Origin: an uncultured Elusimicrobiales bacterium
GTDB lineage: Bacteria > Elusimicrobiota > Elusimicrobia > Elusimicrobiales > Elusimicrobiaceae
NCBI GenBank assembly: GCA_944327085.1
Contig: CALVGG010000002.1
Span: forward strand, 62,001-126,000
DNA: 64,000 nucleotides
Direction: 5' to 3'
Made by a program: the position numbers and the translations under genes. This document shows positions 1 to 7,644 of the stretch, one piece after another. The notes under the pieces were generated by a model. The model was not told the DNA's origin, did not search any database, and saw nothing but the letters and a program-made list of their open reading frames with translations. The number at the start of each line of letters is the position of its first letter. Positions within the stretch are counted from its first letter, which is position 1.

Positions 1-755
1 CGTTCGTTTTGCAGGGCGCTACGTAGGGCGGCGCTGTCCACCAGGGGGCCGCGGGCCGTGTTAATTAGTACAGCCGTGGGTTTCATAAAAGAAAGTTCTT
101 TTTCGCCAATCATATTCCGGGTGGCGGGGGTAAGCGGCACGTGCAGGGATACAATATCCGCCTCTTTTAATAACTGCTCAAGCGGCATATAACAAACCCC
201 CTGCCGGGCCAGCTCCGGGCGTTGGGTGCGGCTATAGGCAATTACCCGGCAGCCAAAAGCCGCCGCTAGGTGCGCCGTATGGCGGCCGATGGCCCCCGTA
301 CCCACCACGCCAAAGGTTTTGCCGTATAATTCCCGCCCCAATAGGCCGGTTTTGTCTTTCCCTGCCCGCAGGGCTTGGTTGGCGGCCGGAATATGGCGCA
401 GGACGGATAACGCCAAAGAAAGTGCCAGCTCGGCCGCCGCATGGGTGGAATAACCCGCCGCGTTGCACACGGCAATGTGGTGCTCTTTGGCGTAGGCCGT
501 ATCCACATGGTCCACCCCCGTAAAGGCTACGCTGATGAACTTTAAGCGCGGGCAGGCTTGCAGTACCTCTTTCCCCAAAGGCTGGTTGGCAATAATTAAT
601 ACGTCCGCCCCTTGGGCGCGGGAAATTTGTTCCTGCACCGTGTTGGCGCGGGTATCATAAAAAGTAATTTGGTGGCCGCGGGCGGTTAACGGCTGGGCCA
701 GGGTTTGCAATATATCGGCTTTAACGCCTAAAGGTTCCAATACAACAATATTCAT
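1..755 (-). CDS. D-2-hydroxyacid dehydrogenase, 3' part outside window
   Basis: The minus-strand reading frame opens at an ATG at 755 and stays open to the left edge, giving about 251 residues, so the C-terminus lies outside the window. The Rossmann signature GTGAIGRHTA is followed about 20 residues later by the usual start of the cofactor-binding strand (RVIAYSR), and NTARGPLVD carries the substrate-binding Arg of the family. These enzymes reduce 2-oxoacids to D-2-hydroxyacids with NAD(P)H in the cytoplasm. The substrate (pyruvate, glyoxylate, hydroxypyruvate or phosphoglycerate) cannot be assigned, because the His/Glu catalytic pair is missing. The start lies 5 nt after the stop of the upstream hydrolase gene, so the two are probably co-transcribed. 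Confidence 0.85.
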   Translation of the reverse strand, partial: MNIVVLEPLGVKADILQTLAQPLTARGHQITFYDTRANTVQEQISRAQGADVLIIANQPLGKEVLQACPRLKFISVAFTGVDHVDTAYAKEHHIAVCNAAGYSTHAAAELALSLALSVLRHIPAANQALRAGKDKTGLLGRELYGKTFGVVGTGAIGRHTAHLAAAFGCRVIAYSRTQRPELARQGVCYMPLEQLLKEADIVSLHVPLTPATRNMIGEKELSFMKPTAVLINTARGPLVDSAALRSALQNE

Positions 756-760
756 AAGTT

Positions 761-2080
761 CTATTTATAATACTTCTTTAATATTTTTTGAATGTTTTTT
801 TGATTGTTTTTAATGCGTATGGCGCTAAAAAATACCGTGCCGGATACATTGGGATATTTTTTAAGGGCTTGTAGTTGCTTATCCAACTCGTTCACATCCT
901 TCCATTCCGTGCCGTGTTTGTAAGCGGCAATGCCAATGTATAATTTTACGTTGGGGTTGCGTTTTACTTCCTGGCTCCACCATTTTAACAGGGTGCCGTA
1001 CGGCGCGGCGCGGTGGGCAAAGTGCCAATATAACTGGGGGACTATGTAATCTATCCAGCCTTGTTCAATCCACAGGCGGGAATCGGCATACAGTCCGTCA
1101 TCATAGGCGGAAAAAGCACGGGTGGGGGAGCCGGTGGGGTCTTTGCTTTGGTTGCGCCAAACGCCAAAGGGGCTGATGCCTATGGGCATTTCCGGCTTAA
1201 CGGCTTTGATGCTTTGGTGTAAATCCCGCACGAAGGCGTTTACGTTGGCGCGCCGCCAGTCCGCCAGGTTTTTGCCTTTGCCGTATTTTTTATATTGGGC
1301 GGCGTCCGGAAAAGGGACGTTTTTGCCTTTTTGTTTGACGGGGTAAGGGTAGAAGTAATCGTCTAAATGAATGCCGTCCAAATCATATTTTTCGGCCGCT
1401 TGGGTAATAACGGCTATAGCGTGTTTGCGCGCAGCGGGGATGGCGGGGTTATAGTATTTTTTGCCGCCGTAAGTAATAATCCAATCCGGGTGCTTTTTTG
1501 CGGGATGGGTGGCGGATAAGGCCGCTTTTGCATTGTTTTGCACGCGGAAAGGGTTAAACCACGCGTGAATGGCCAGCCCCCGTTTGTGGGCTTCTTTTAC
1601 CATAAAAGCCAAGGGGTCATACCCCGGGTTTTTGCCTTGTTTGCCGGTTAGGTAATAGCTCCAGGGTTCCAGGTTGGAGGGCCAAAATGTGTCCGCCGTG
1701 GGGCGCACCTGTACAATAACGGTATTAAAGTGTAATTTTTTTACCACGTCCAGCATATCGGTAAATTCCTGGCGTTGCTGTTGGGCGCTAAGGCCGGGTT
1801 TGGAGGGCCAGTCCGTATTTTCCACGCTGGCAATCCATATGCCGCGCATTTCTTTGGGAAGAGGCATGGCCTTGTAACGGGCTTCTTCTTCCTCTAAAAC
1901 TGAGGGCGTAAGCGCCGTTTGGTATCGGGAGGACTTCTTGTTAAGGGCCGGTTTTTCTTCCTGCGGCCGGGTGGCCGTTGTTTGTATTTGGTCTGTTAAC
2001 GGGGCGCTTTGGCGGGCAGAAGGCACCGCACAGGCGCAAAGTAAAGCACTGCATAAAAATAAATAGATATATTTTGACAT
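761..2080 (-). CDS. GHL10/YngK-type family lipoprotein hydrolase
   Basis: 439 residues. The N-terminus is a lipoprotein signal with Cys at residue 15 or 17 (LLCACAV). The body starts at about residue 58 with MRGIWIASVENTDWP and continues with NTVIVQVRPTAD, AIHAWFNPFRV and DGIHLDDYFYP, which match the (beta/alpha)8 glycosyl-hydrolase-like GHL10 (DUF187, YngK) family. Family members are presumed to cleave glycan or peptidoglycan-like chains outside the cytoplasm. It lies downstream of a GH3 hexosaminidase-like gene on the same strand, which fits joint cell-wall or glycan turnover. The gene has its own promoter, TGA plus TAAACT, ending 5 nt before the ATG and no ribosome binding site, so the message may be leaderless. 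Substrate unknown. Confidence 0.85.
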   Translation of the reverse strand: MSKYIYLFLCSALLCACAVPSARQSAPLTDQIQTTATRPQEEKPALNKKSSRYQTALTPSVLEEEEARYKAMPLPKEMRGIWIASVENTDWPSKPGLSAQQQRQEFTDMLDVVKKLHFNTVIVQVRPTADTFWPSNLEPWSYYLTGKQGKNPGYDPLAFMVKEAHKRGLAIHAWFNPFRVQNNAKAALSATHPAKKHPDWIITYGGKKYYNPAIPAARKHAIAVITQAAEKYDLDGIHLDDYFYPYPVKQKGKNVPFPDAAQYKKYGKGKNLADWRRANVNAFVRDLHQSIKAVKPEMPIGISPFGVWRNQSKDPTGSPTRAFSAYDDGLYADSRLWIEQGWIDYIVPQLYWHFAHRAAPYGTLLKWWSQEVKRNPNVKLYIGIAAYKHGTEWKDVNELDKQLQALKKYPNVSGTVFFSAIRIKNNQKNIQKILKKYYK

Positions 2081-2085
2081 ACTTT

Positions 2086-2094
2086 AGTTTATCA
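2086..2094 (-). promoter_or_regulatory. Extended -10 for the GHL10 gene, leaderless geometry
   Basis: On the minus strand TGA is followed by TAAACT, then 5 nt, then the ATG at 2080. A start site 6-7 nt after the -10 would fall on the initiation codon. No AGGAG-like site is present. Confidence 0.5.
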
Positions 2095-2115
2095 ATTTGC
2101 GGACATTCAAACAAA

Positions 2116-2136
2116 CGCCCCGCCGGGGGCGGGGCG
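2116..2136 (-). terminator. Terminator-like hairpin after the GH3 gene
   Basis: A 9-bp inverted repeat CGCCCCGCC / GGCGGGGCG with a 3-nt loop, followed on the minus strand by GTTTGTTTG. It lies between the GH3 stop and the separate promoter of the next gene. Confidence 0.6.
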
Positions 2137-2142
2137 CAAGCT

Positions 2143-3744
2143 TTATAAAACGCGCTTTAAATCGCCCTGCGGTTTTAAATTACCCAGCATTATTTCAGCC
2201 GCCGCCCGCAGAGACTGCGGCGTAGGGCCATATAAAGCCAGGGCGGTTTTTGCCTGCGGGTAAAATGCCAAATCATACGGGCTTAACAGAGAAATAAAAA
2301 TGGCGTTTGGGTACTTTTCCAGCAGGGTTTGCAGGAGTTTTTGTTGGGCCGGGTCCGGCTGGCCGTATTTTTGATAAGACCCCAAAACCAGTGTTTTGCT
2401 GTTTTTGGCACAGCGTTGGGCGGCCTTAAGGTCTTTTTTAGCAGGCGTTACCGGCAAATATACGCTGCGGGTTTCGTGCCCGGCCTGGCGGAAAGGCACT
2501 TTTAACGCAGCCAGCATGTGCTGCAGGCTGGGCTCCGTAAACAGTACAAAGCATACCGGGCCGGCAGGCAGGGGGGAGATGTGGCCTTTGGCTAAAGTAA
2601 CGCCGTGTTCGGCCGCGGCTTGTTCGGTCTGGTCAAAATCCAGGCGTTCTATTTTTACTTTTTTATCAAACAGGCCGGTTTTTTCTTTTAGCTCCAATAT
2701 GCGCCGGGCGCTTTGGCGCATGCGTTCGGCCGAAAGGGTTTTTCCGTATTGGCTTTTAACATATTTAATAACATCGTCCGGCAGGGTTTTGCCGATTAGT
2801 GCCATATCCGCCCCTGCGGCGTAGGCCTCGGCCGCAGCCTGGCCGATGCCGCCTTGGCGTTTGGCTCCTTCCATATCTAAACTGTCGGTAGCAATAACGC
2901 CTTTAAAACCCATTTTGTTTCTTAATAAATCCGTTAAAATTTTACGGGAGAAGGTGGCCGGGTGTTCTTTATCCAAGGCCGGGTAAATAACGTGGGAGGA
3001 CATAATGCCCCATACGCCGGCGTCTATGGCGGCTTGGAATGGGAGCAAATGTTGTTTTAAATCTTTTAGTGTTAAATCCATCACGGCGGAGGAAAGGTGG
3101 GTGTCGTCCTTCGTGTCTCCATGACCGGGGAAGTGCTTGGCAAAGGCTGCCACTTTATTTTTTTGCAACCCCTTTACGGCCTGGCGGGCCATTTTTTGCA
3201 CGTTTTTGGGGTGTGCCCCAAAAGAACGGGTGCCGATGACCGGGTTTTGCGGGTTTGTGTTTACGTCCAAATCCGGGCCAAAGTTAATTTGCCCGTCCAA
3301 AGAGCGTATTTCCTGCGCAGCGGCGGAAAAAGCGCGGCGGGTAATTTTTTTATTTTCAGCCGCACCCAATAACATATTGGAGGGCAAGCGTTTCATACCT
3401 AAAAACAAGGGGGAAACCACCCCGCCGGATTCATAATCAAACGCAATTAAAAGCGGTATTTTGTGGGGGGACTGTTTCTCCCAAAGGCGCAGGTCCTGTA
3501 TGGTTTTTACGGTCAGGGCGCGTTTTTGGGCGGGGGGCTGGGTGCCCTCTAAACCGCCTTTAATAAGTACGGTGCCGATGAGGCCTGCCTTAACGGCTTT
3601 TTCATAGCGGGCTTGGTCCCCCGCGTCTATACGTACGGTAAGGGTTTGGCCGATGATTTCTTCTTCGGAAAGGTTTTGTAAGGATACGGTGCCGGCACTG
3701 CACGTGCAGCTGATAAACAGTAATAGTAAAGTAAAAAATTTCAT
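2143..3744 (-). CDS. Secreted GH3 beta-N-acetylhexosaminidase-like enzyme
   Basis: 533 residues from the ATG at 3744, chosen because it begins a signal peptide (MKFFTLLLLFISC) and follows GGGAGC at a good distance; an upstream in-frame start would add a non-signal extension. The GH3 N-terminal barrel is clear: GPDLDVN, AFAKHFPGHGDTKDDTH with the NagZ-type KHFPGHG His/Asp loop, and GVIATDSLDMEGA carrying the nucleophile Asp. A C-terminal GH3-type alpha/beta domain follows (about residues 370-533), so the protein is larger than minimal NagZ. Such enzymes release N-acetylglucosamine from peptidoglycan fragments or other glycans. It is transcribed divergently from the Cys-rich surface protein through a shared palindromic promoter. 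Confidence 0.88.
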   Translation of the reverse strand: MKFFTLLLLFISCTCSAGTVSLQNLSEEEIIGQTLTVRIDAGDQARYEKAVKAGLIGTVLIKGGLEGTQPPAQKRALTVKTIQDLRLWEKQSPHKIPLLIAFDYESGGVVSPLFLGMKRLPSNMLLGAAENKKITRRAFSAAAQEIRSLDGQINFGPDLDVNTNPQNPVIGTRSFGAHPKNVQKMARQAVKGLQKNKVAAFAKHFPGHGDTKDDTHLSSAVMDLTLKDLKQHLLPFQAAIDAGVWGIMSSHVIYPALDKEHPATFSRKILTDLLRNKMGFKGVIATDSLDMEGAKRQGGIGQAAAEAYAAGADMALIGKTLPDDVIKYVKSQYGKTLSAERMRQSARRILELKEKTGLFDKKVKIERLDFDQTEQAAAEHGVTLAKGHISPLPAGPVCFVLFTEPSLQHMLAALKVPFRQAGHETRSVYLPVTPAKKDLKAAQRCAKNSKTLVLGSYQKYGQPDPAQQKLLQTLLEKYPNAIFISLLSPYDLAFYPQAKTALALYGPTPQSLRAAAEIMLGNLKPQGDLKRVL

Positions 3745-3775
3745 AAAGCTCCCGTGGTTTGATTGTCTAAACCTT

Positions 3776-3804
3776 ATTATGGAAAGTTTTATACGGGCCG
3801 TCAA
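3776..3804 (-). promoter_or_regulatory. Sigma70 promoter of the GH3 gene
   Basis: The minus strand has TTGACG (3804-3799), a 17-nt spacer and CATAAT (3781-3776). The -35 hexamer lies in the outer end of the left arm of the palindrome 3801-3837. The inferred leader is about 25 nt and contains the GGGAGC ribosome binding site. Confidence 0.65.
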
Positions 3805-3837
3805 GCCGCGGTTAAATGTTGTTTAACCGCGGCTTGA
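3801..3837. repeat. 16-bp perfect inverted repeat spanning both -35 elements
   Basis: TCAAGCCGCGGTTAAA (3801-3816) and its exact reverse complement (3822-3837) flank a 5-nt centre. The outer end of each arm forms the first bases of an outward-facing TTGAC hexamer, one for the minus-strand GH3 gene and one for the plus-strand Cys-rich gene. The symmetry suggests an operator for a dimeric regulator or a shared control element. It could also fold as an RNA hairpin followed by U residues, but no plus-strand gene lies upstream for it to terminate. Confidence 0.7.
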
Positions 3838-3861
3838 CTTGTTTTTTTTTTTTGATACAGT
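3834..3861 (+). promoter_or_regulatory. Promoter with 12-nt poly-T spacer before the Cys-rich gene
   Basis: TTGACT (3834-3839) and TACAGT (3856-3861) are separated by 16 nt, of which twelve consecutive positions (3842-3853) are T. A one-base expansion would give the optimal 17-nt spacing. A homopolymer in this position is the classic layout of a slipped-strand phase-variable promoter. Whether the tract varies is inferred, not seen. Confidence 0.5.
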
Positions 3862-3949
3862 GGGGATTAACGCACAGCCGTACCCCTATACAATGCTGGA
3901 ATTGTCCTGCAAAATAAAAGGGAATTTGGCGTGCTTAAGGGGCGTTAAA

Positions 3950-5545
3950 ATGAAAAAAATATTAACCAGTATGGCACTGATTTCGCTCTGCGGCGCAGCG
4001 CTGCAGGCGGATGAGTTAAAATTTGTGACAGTGTTGTCACAACCCATCGGCGCGTTTGCGCAGGTGGAATCGTTAAACGAGGAGCGTGCTTCAAAGACGC
4101 TTTTTGTTAACTTTTGTAACACTTCGGTAAACACCGGGGAGATCAATGCGCAGGGTATGGTAAAGATGAACGAGCTTCGTCTTACCGGGGATACTGCGCG
4201 TGCCGGCAGTGCTACTAATAAGATGAACTACCAGATAACGGACGCGAACGGCTTAGAGATAGGCGAAGGCGGCAGTTTATCCGGAGGTAAGTTGCTTGCG
4301 AATACGGCTAACCCGCAGGACATTACGGTAGCGGCTGGTACGAACATCAATGCATCCAGCACGTTTGTAGCGGCGGACATCCCGAGCATGACGATAGGCG
4401 GGAGCACACATATAGTGTATCCGGCCGAAAGCCTGACCAATGCGAATGTAGCTTGGGAAGCCACCACGGATGCGTACCGCTATAATTTTAAAGTAGATAA
4501 AGACAAAGGCGTTATTAAGGATGGTACGACGGAATACAAATCGTACCCGATACGTACGGATAAACGTGGCGGGGAATGCCGCTGTGGTAATTCCCGCAGT
4601 CCGTTTGGTTCCCGCCATTGCACGAATGAATGGAACACGCAGACCTGCTCTTCGCAGGAGACACCGTCTGCTCGGCGTGTGGGCACAATCTTTTGGCGCT
4701 TTAACTATGAAACTTGCCAATGGTACGAAGCGGACCCGAAAGGGTACGAGAGCACGAGCGATTGGTTGAATTGGAAGAAATGGGGGACGATCCCTTCTCA
4801 CCACAACTGCCAGTGCAAGGGTTATGATGGTGGCAGCTATAATGATAGTACTTCGAGCTCATTTGACCAGCAATACGGTAACCCGCGCTTTAAGAGTGGG
4901 GCCATTAATGGGAACATGGTGAATGAGAGCACTTCTACCCGCACGCGCTTGTGCCGTTATGACAAGATCCACGGGTATGGCGAGAAATATGACGGGACGA
5001 TAACCGGTACGTATAATTTTGCCAACTGTTCTTGGGATGAGACGACGGACTGCTATTGCAGCACGACGAGCCGCGGGAACTATGCTCCGAAGGTGCAAAG
5101 AAGCGGAACGAGCACCAAGACGCGGCAATGCTCTGCTGAGAACAGCAAATGGACGGGAACAATAACGGATACGTATAACCATAATGACTGCACCTGGAGC
5201 TATGGAGACACCAGCAGCTGTGAATGTGCGGGCCAGCCTTCTAGCTTAACGAGAACAGAAAGCTGCCCTGCGGGGTATACGGGCACGATATCTTACAAGT
5301 ATAATACGGACTTGGATGTATGTGCTTGGGAAGAAACATCCCGCAACTGTGAGGAAGTGGCTACCTATTCCTGGAAGCTAATTGAAAATCATTTGGCTGA
5401 GAATCAGGGTGCCGGGACTAAATGTCATTATTCTTGCGGCATAGAATGTAACGAAAGCAGAGTGGGACAAAAATGTGTTGGCAGTGACACTGAGGGTGCT
5501 GACCATAAGTGGTATTGCCCGGAATATGAATGTTCCAAAGATTGA
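3950..5545 (+). CDS. Secreted Cys-rich repeat protein, probable surface protein
   Basis: 531 residues from the ATG at 3950, which starts a clean signal peptide (MKKILTSMALISLCGAALQA). Residues about 20-190 are Cys-poor and Thr/Asn/Ala-rich. From about residue 205 there are roughly two dozen cysteines and four diverged repeats with the pattern G-T-I-x3-Y/F-x-Y/F-N-x(2-4)-C-x-W, each followed by Cys pairs (examples GTITGTYNFANCSW and GTITDTYNHNDCTW). I do not recognise the family; the layout suggests a disulfide-stabilised extracellular adhesin or pilus-associated protein. Codon use differs from the neighbours, with more AAG, ACG and GAG, which may indicate transfer or recent domain shuffling. 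The promoter spacer contains a poly-T tract. Confidence 0.75.
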   Translation: MKKILTSMALISLCGAALQADELKFVTVLSQPIGAFAQVESLNEERASKTLFVNFCNTSVNTGEINAQGMVKMNELRLTGDTARAGSATNKMNYQITDANGLEIGEGGSLSGGKLLANTANPQDITVAAGTNINASSTFVAADIPSMTIGGSTHIVYPAESLTNANVAWEATTDAYRYNFKVDKDKGVIKDGTTEYKSYPIRTDKRGGECRCGNSRSPFGSRHCTNEWNTQTCSSQETPSARRVGTIFWRFNYETCQWYEADPKGYESTSDWLNWKKWGTIPSHHNCQCKGYDGGSYNDSTSSSFDQQYGNPRFKSGAINGNMVNESTSTRTRLCRYDKIHGYGEKYDGTITGTYNFANCSWDETTDCYCSTTSRGNYAPKVQRSGTSTKTRQCSAENSKWTGTITDTYNHNDCTWSYGDTSSCECAGQPSSLTRTESCPAGYTGTISYKYNTDLDVCAWEETSRNCEEVATYSWKLIENHLAENQGAGTKCHYSCGIECNESRVGQKCVGSDTEGADHKWYCPEYECSKD

Positions 5546-5654
5546 AGAAATATTACCGGTTGGCATTCTAAATTATTTTAGAATCAGAAGAATTAAAAGT
5601 TGTTGATTTTACGTAGCTTTCGGTTTTTTCATGGCCGAGAGTTTACGCCCCAAG

Positions 5655-5692
5655 GGAACCCGCACCTGCACAGTGCGGGTTCCTCTTTATAT
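5655..5692 (+). terminator. Terminator after the Cys-rich gene
   Basis: 11-bp inverted repeat GGAACCCGCAC / GTGCGGGTTCC (5655-5665, 5673-5683) with a 7-nt loop, followed by TCTTTATATTT. Confidence 0.8.
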
Positions 5693-5698
5693 TTGCGC

Positions 5699-5726
5699 TT
5701 GACAAGCGGCCAAAAAAACGTAAACT
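5699..5726 (+). promoter_or_regulatory. Sigma70 promoter of the outer-membrane protein gene
   Basis: TTGACA (5699-5704), 16-nt spacer, TAAACT (5721-5726). The AAAGGAG ribosome binding site follows at 5732-5738. Confidence 0.65.
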
Positions 5727-5752
5727 TTAAACAAAGGAGCCTCTAAACCCTT

Positions 5753-6511
5753 ATGATTATGAAAAAAATTTTAACAGGTTTAGTTGTTTTGTTGGGGTTT
5801 TCCGCCCCGGCGCGGGCGCAATTGCAGGATACTTGGCATTTTGGGGTAAAGCCAACCGAAAACATAACCACTTTGGAAGTAAACCCCGCTTTAACGGTTA
5901 TTGATGACAAAGGAGGTGTTTCTTTAAATACGGTTACGTTAAAAACCTATCGGGTGATTAACAGTAACTTTAACTGGGGGGTGGAAGTGCCTCTGGCAAG
6001 GTTTGAAACGCCGGACAAATCGGTCAACGGGTTGGGCGATGTAAGTTTGTCCGCCACGGGGTTGTATCAGGCCAGTGATATGGTGGGCTTGGGGTTTAAA
6101 ATGGAAATGTTGGCCCCCACTGCCACAAAGGATGAACTTGGCACCGGCAAGCTGGTTATGAGCCCCACCGCATTTGCGGTTATCACTTTCCCCAGCCAGT
6201 TTTATATGCATTGGGAGTATAAACATTATTTTTCCGTCGCGGGGGACGGCTCCCGCCCGTATGTTAATTATGCCCGCCCGCGGCTGACGTTGGGGTATAC
6301 GTCGCCTTCGCAATGGTATGTTTTAACAAATTTGTATTATTATGTGGATTTTGCCAATCATATGCGTAACGAATTTGCCCCGGAATTGGAACTGGGCACC
6401 CTGGTAAATGAAGGCACCGCCTTTTACACGAACGTAAGCACCCATGCCGGCGGTAACTGGGACCAGAAAGACTGGGGCGTAAGCATCGGCTTTAAGCTGT
6501 TGTATCTCTAA
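5753..6511 (+). CDS. Outer-membrane beta-barrel protein
   Basis: 252 residues with a signal peptide ending ARAQ. An alternative in-frame ATG at 5759 would give a start nearer the usual MKKIL. The mature part is rich in alternating hydrophobic and aromatic residues in short strands (for example YVLTNLYYYVDF and FYMHWEYKHYF) and ends in an aromatic/hydrophobic strand (VSIGFKLLYL), as expected for an outer-membrane barrel with about 12 strands. It resembles the broad transporter-like outer-membrane families (MetA-pathway/phenol-degradation type), but no specific substrate can be assigned. It is monocistronic, with its own promoter and a downstream hairpin. Confidence 0.7.
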   Translation: MIMKKILTGLVVLLGFSAPARAQLQDTWHFGVKPTENITTLEVNPALTVIDDKGGVSLNTVTLKTYRVINSNFNWGVEVPLARFETPDKSVNGLGDVSLSATGLYQASDMVGLGFKMEMLAPTATKDELGTGKLVMSPTAFAVITFPSQFYMHWEYKHYFSVAGDGSRPYVNYARPRLTLGYTSPSQWYVLTNLYYYVDFANHMRNEFAPELELGTLVNEGTAFYTNVSTHAGGNWDQKDWGVSIGFKLLYL

Positions 6512-6563
6512 AGTTTCCGAAAGGGAAACAGGGGGAGGTACCCCATGGGAAAGTACCGTACGT

Positions 6564-6602
6564 AAGACGGGAAGCCGCCTTTTAGGCTCAGCTTCCCGTC
6601 TT
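6564..6602 (+). terminator. Hairpin after the outer-membrane protein gene
   Basis: 12-bp inverted repeat AAGACGGGAAGC / GCTTCCCGTCTT with a nested GCC-TTTTA-GGC stem. The T tract that follows is poor, so it may be a weak terminator or an mRNA-stabilising structure. Confidence 0.5.
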
Positions 6603-6645
6603 GCGCGTTTAATGGATTTGATAAAATATAATTAATTACTTTTGT

Positions 6646-6671
6646 CCCGGGCTTAGGGCCCGGGGTATTTT
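6646..6671 (+). terminator. Hairpin plus T-run just upstream of the lysO pair
   Basis: CCCGGGC / GCCCGGG (6646-6652, 6658-6664) is followed by TATTTTTT and then, 12 nt later, the ATG at 6683. A possible -10 (TATAAT, 6626-6631 region) lies upstream, so the hairpin may sit in the lysO leader and act as an attenuator rather than end the preceding gene. No lysine riboswitch core is visible. Confidence 0.45.
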
Positions 6672-6682
6672 TTGGATAAAAA

Positions 6683-6952
6683 ATGATTACATTGATTTCT
6701 GTTATGTTTTTAGGTATAGCCCTGGGCTATGCGTTAAGAAACAAACCCTGGACGCAAAAACTTCCGCATTTTATAACCGTGGTGATTTTTGCTTTGCTGT
6801 TTTTAATGGGGTTTAGCATTGGGGAAAATAAAGCCTTGCTTAAGGACGCGGCCTCTTTAGGGGGGCAGGCGTTTGTGGTGTCCATGGCGGGCACGCTGGG
6901 CAGTGTGCTGTGCGGATGGGGCCTTTGGCGCTGGTGGAGCCGCGAAAAATGA
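6683..6952 (+). CDS. lysO: LysO-type lysine exporter, N-terminal subunit
   Basis: 89 residues with three predicted membrane helices (residues about 1-15, 27-47 and 62-82). The segment LFLMGFSIGENKALL resembles the first half of the DUF340/LysO (YbjE) family, in which E. coli has one protein of about 300 residues. Here that protein is split: this frame ends in ATGA, whose ATG starts the second half. The pair is expected to export L-lysine or toxic analogues across the inner membrane. A frameshift in a once-single gene cannot be excluded, but the clean stop/start overlap argues for a functional two-gene arrangement. Confidence 0.7.
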   Translation: MITLISVMFLGIALGYALRNKPWTQKLPHFITVVIFALLFLMGFSIGENKALLKDAASLGGQAFVVSMAGTLGSVLCGWGLWRWWSREK

Positions 6953-7569
6953 AAAACGCTTTGCTGGTATTAGGTTGTTTTGCGGTGGGGATCTTGGCAG
7001 GAGTAGCGGCCGGGGGGGTGTTCCCCGCGTCTCAAGCGGCTTTATGGGTGTTGTATGCCTTAATGCTGCTGGTAGGCATGAGCCTGGGCAGTGACAGGCA
7101 GTTAAAGCAAATTTTGCGCTCTTTGCGCCCGTGGATGGTGTTATTGCCAGTAGGTACGGCGGTGGGCTCTTTATTGGGGGCCGTAGCGGCGGGGTTTTTA
7201 CTCAAACAATGGGGCTGGGCCGATTATTTGGCCGTAGGCAGCGGGTTTGGTTACTATTCGCTTTCTTCTATTTTAATTACTCAGCTAAAAGAGGCCTCTT
7301 TAGGCGCGGCCGCGGCGGCGCAGCTGGGCACGGTGGCTTTGCTTTCCAATATGATTCGGGAAATGTTCACCCTGCTTTTTACCCCGCTGTTGGTTAAATA
7401 TTTTGGGCGTTTGGCGCCTATTTGTGCCGGGGGGGTAACTTCTATGGATGCCACTTTGCCGGTGATTGCCAAATATTGCGGGAAAGACTTGGTGTTTTTG
7501 GCGGTTTTTCATGGGGTGGTGTTGGATATTTCGGTGCCGTTTTTTGTGTCTTTTTTCTGTTCGTTATAA
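6949..7569 (+). CDS. lysO: LysO-type lysine exporter, C-terminal subunit
   Basis: 206 residues from the ATG at 6949, which overlaps the stop of the N-terminal subunit by 4 nt (ATGA), a typical sign of translational coupling. About six membrane helices. Family features include YALMLLVGMSLGSD, GSGFGYYSLSSILITQL and GGVTSMDATLPVIAKYCG, which match the conserved C-terminal half of LysO/DUF340 proteins. Together with the 89-residue partner it accounts for the length of a normal LysO. A longer upstream in-frame start at 6910 is unlikely because it would place a polar extension before the first helix. Confidence 0.75.
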   Translation: MKNALLVLGCFAVGILAGVAAGGVFPASQAALWVLYALMLLVGMSLGSDRQLKQILRSLRPWMVLLPVGTAVGSLLGAVAAGFLLKQWGWADYLAVGSGFGYYSLSSILITQLKEASLGAAAAAQLGTVALLSNMIREMFTLLFTPLLVKYFGRLAPICAGGVTSMDATLPVIAKYCGKDLVFLAVFHGVVLDISVPFFVSFFCSL

Positions 7570-7632
7570 TATAGGCCCTAAAGGATGGGAAATATAGGTC
7601 TTTTGGCCCTGTTTTTAAGGCAGGGGAAAACC

Positions 7633-7638
7633 TATAAT
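7633..7638 (+). promoter_or_regulatory. -10 TATAAT, leaderless geometry (protease-like gene)
   Basis: TATAAT ends 6 nt before the ATG at 7645. No Shine-Dalgarno is present near that ATG. Confidence 0.45.
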
Positions 7639-7644
7639 AAAGTT

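Noticed and set aside
3801-3853. Rho-independent terminator on the plus strand
   Set aside because: A 16-bp hairpin followed by T12 looks like one, but no plus-strand gene precedes it, and the T-run falls exactly between a -35 and a -10. A promoter/operator reading explains more; termination of antisense read-through remains possible.
4277-4804. Minus-strand reading frame of 175 codons inside the Cys-rich gene
   Set aside because: Arg-rich, low-complexity translation, no signal or motif, no ribosome binding site; a shadow of the plus-strand gene.
6512-6682. Lysine riboswitch in front of lysO
   Set aside because: The space and sequence do not allow the lysine riboswitch core; only simple hairpins are present.
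6683-7569. LysO as a pseudogene
   Set aside because: The split point falls between membrane segments, both halves are complete, and the ATGA overlap is a typical functional junction.
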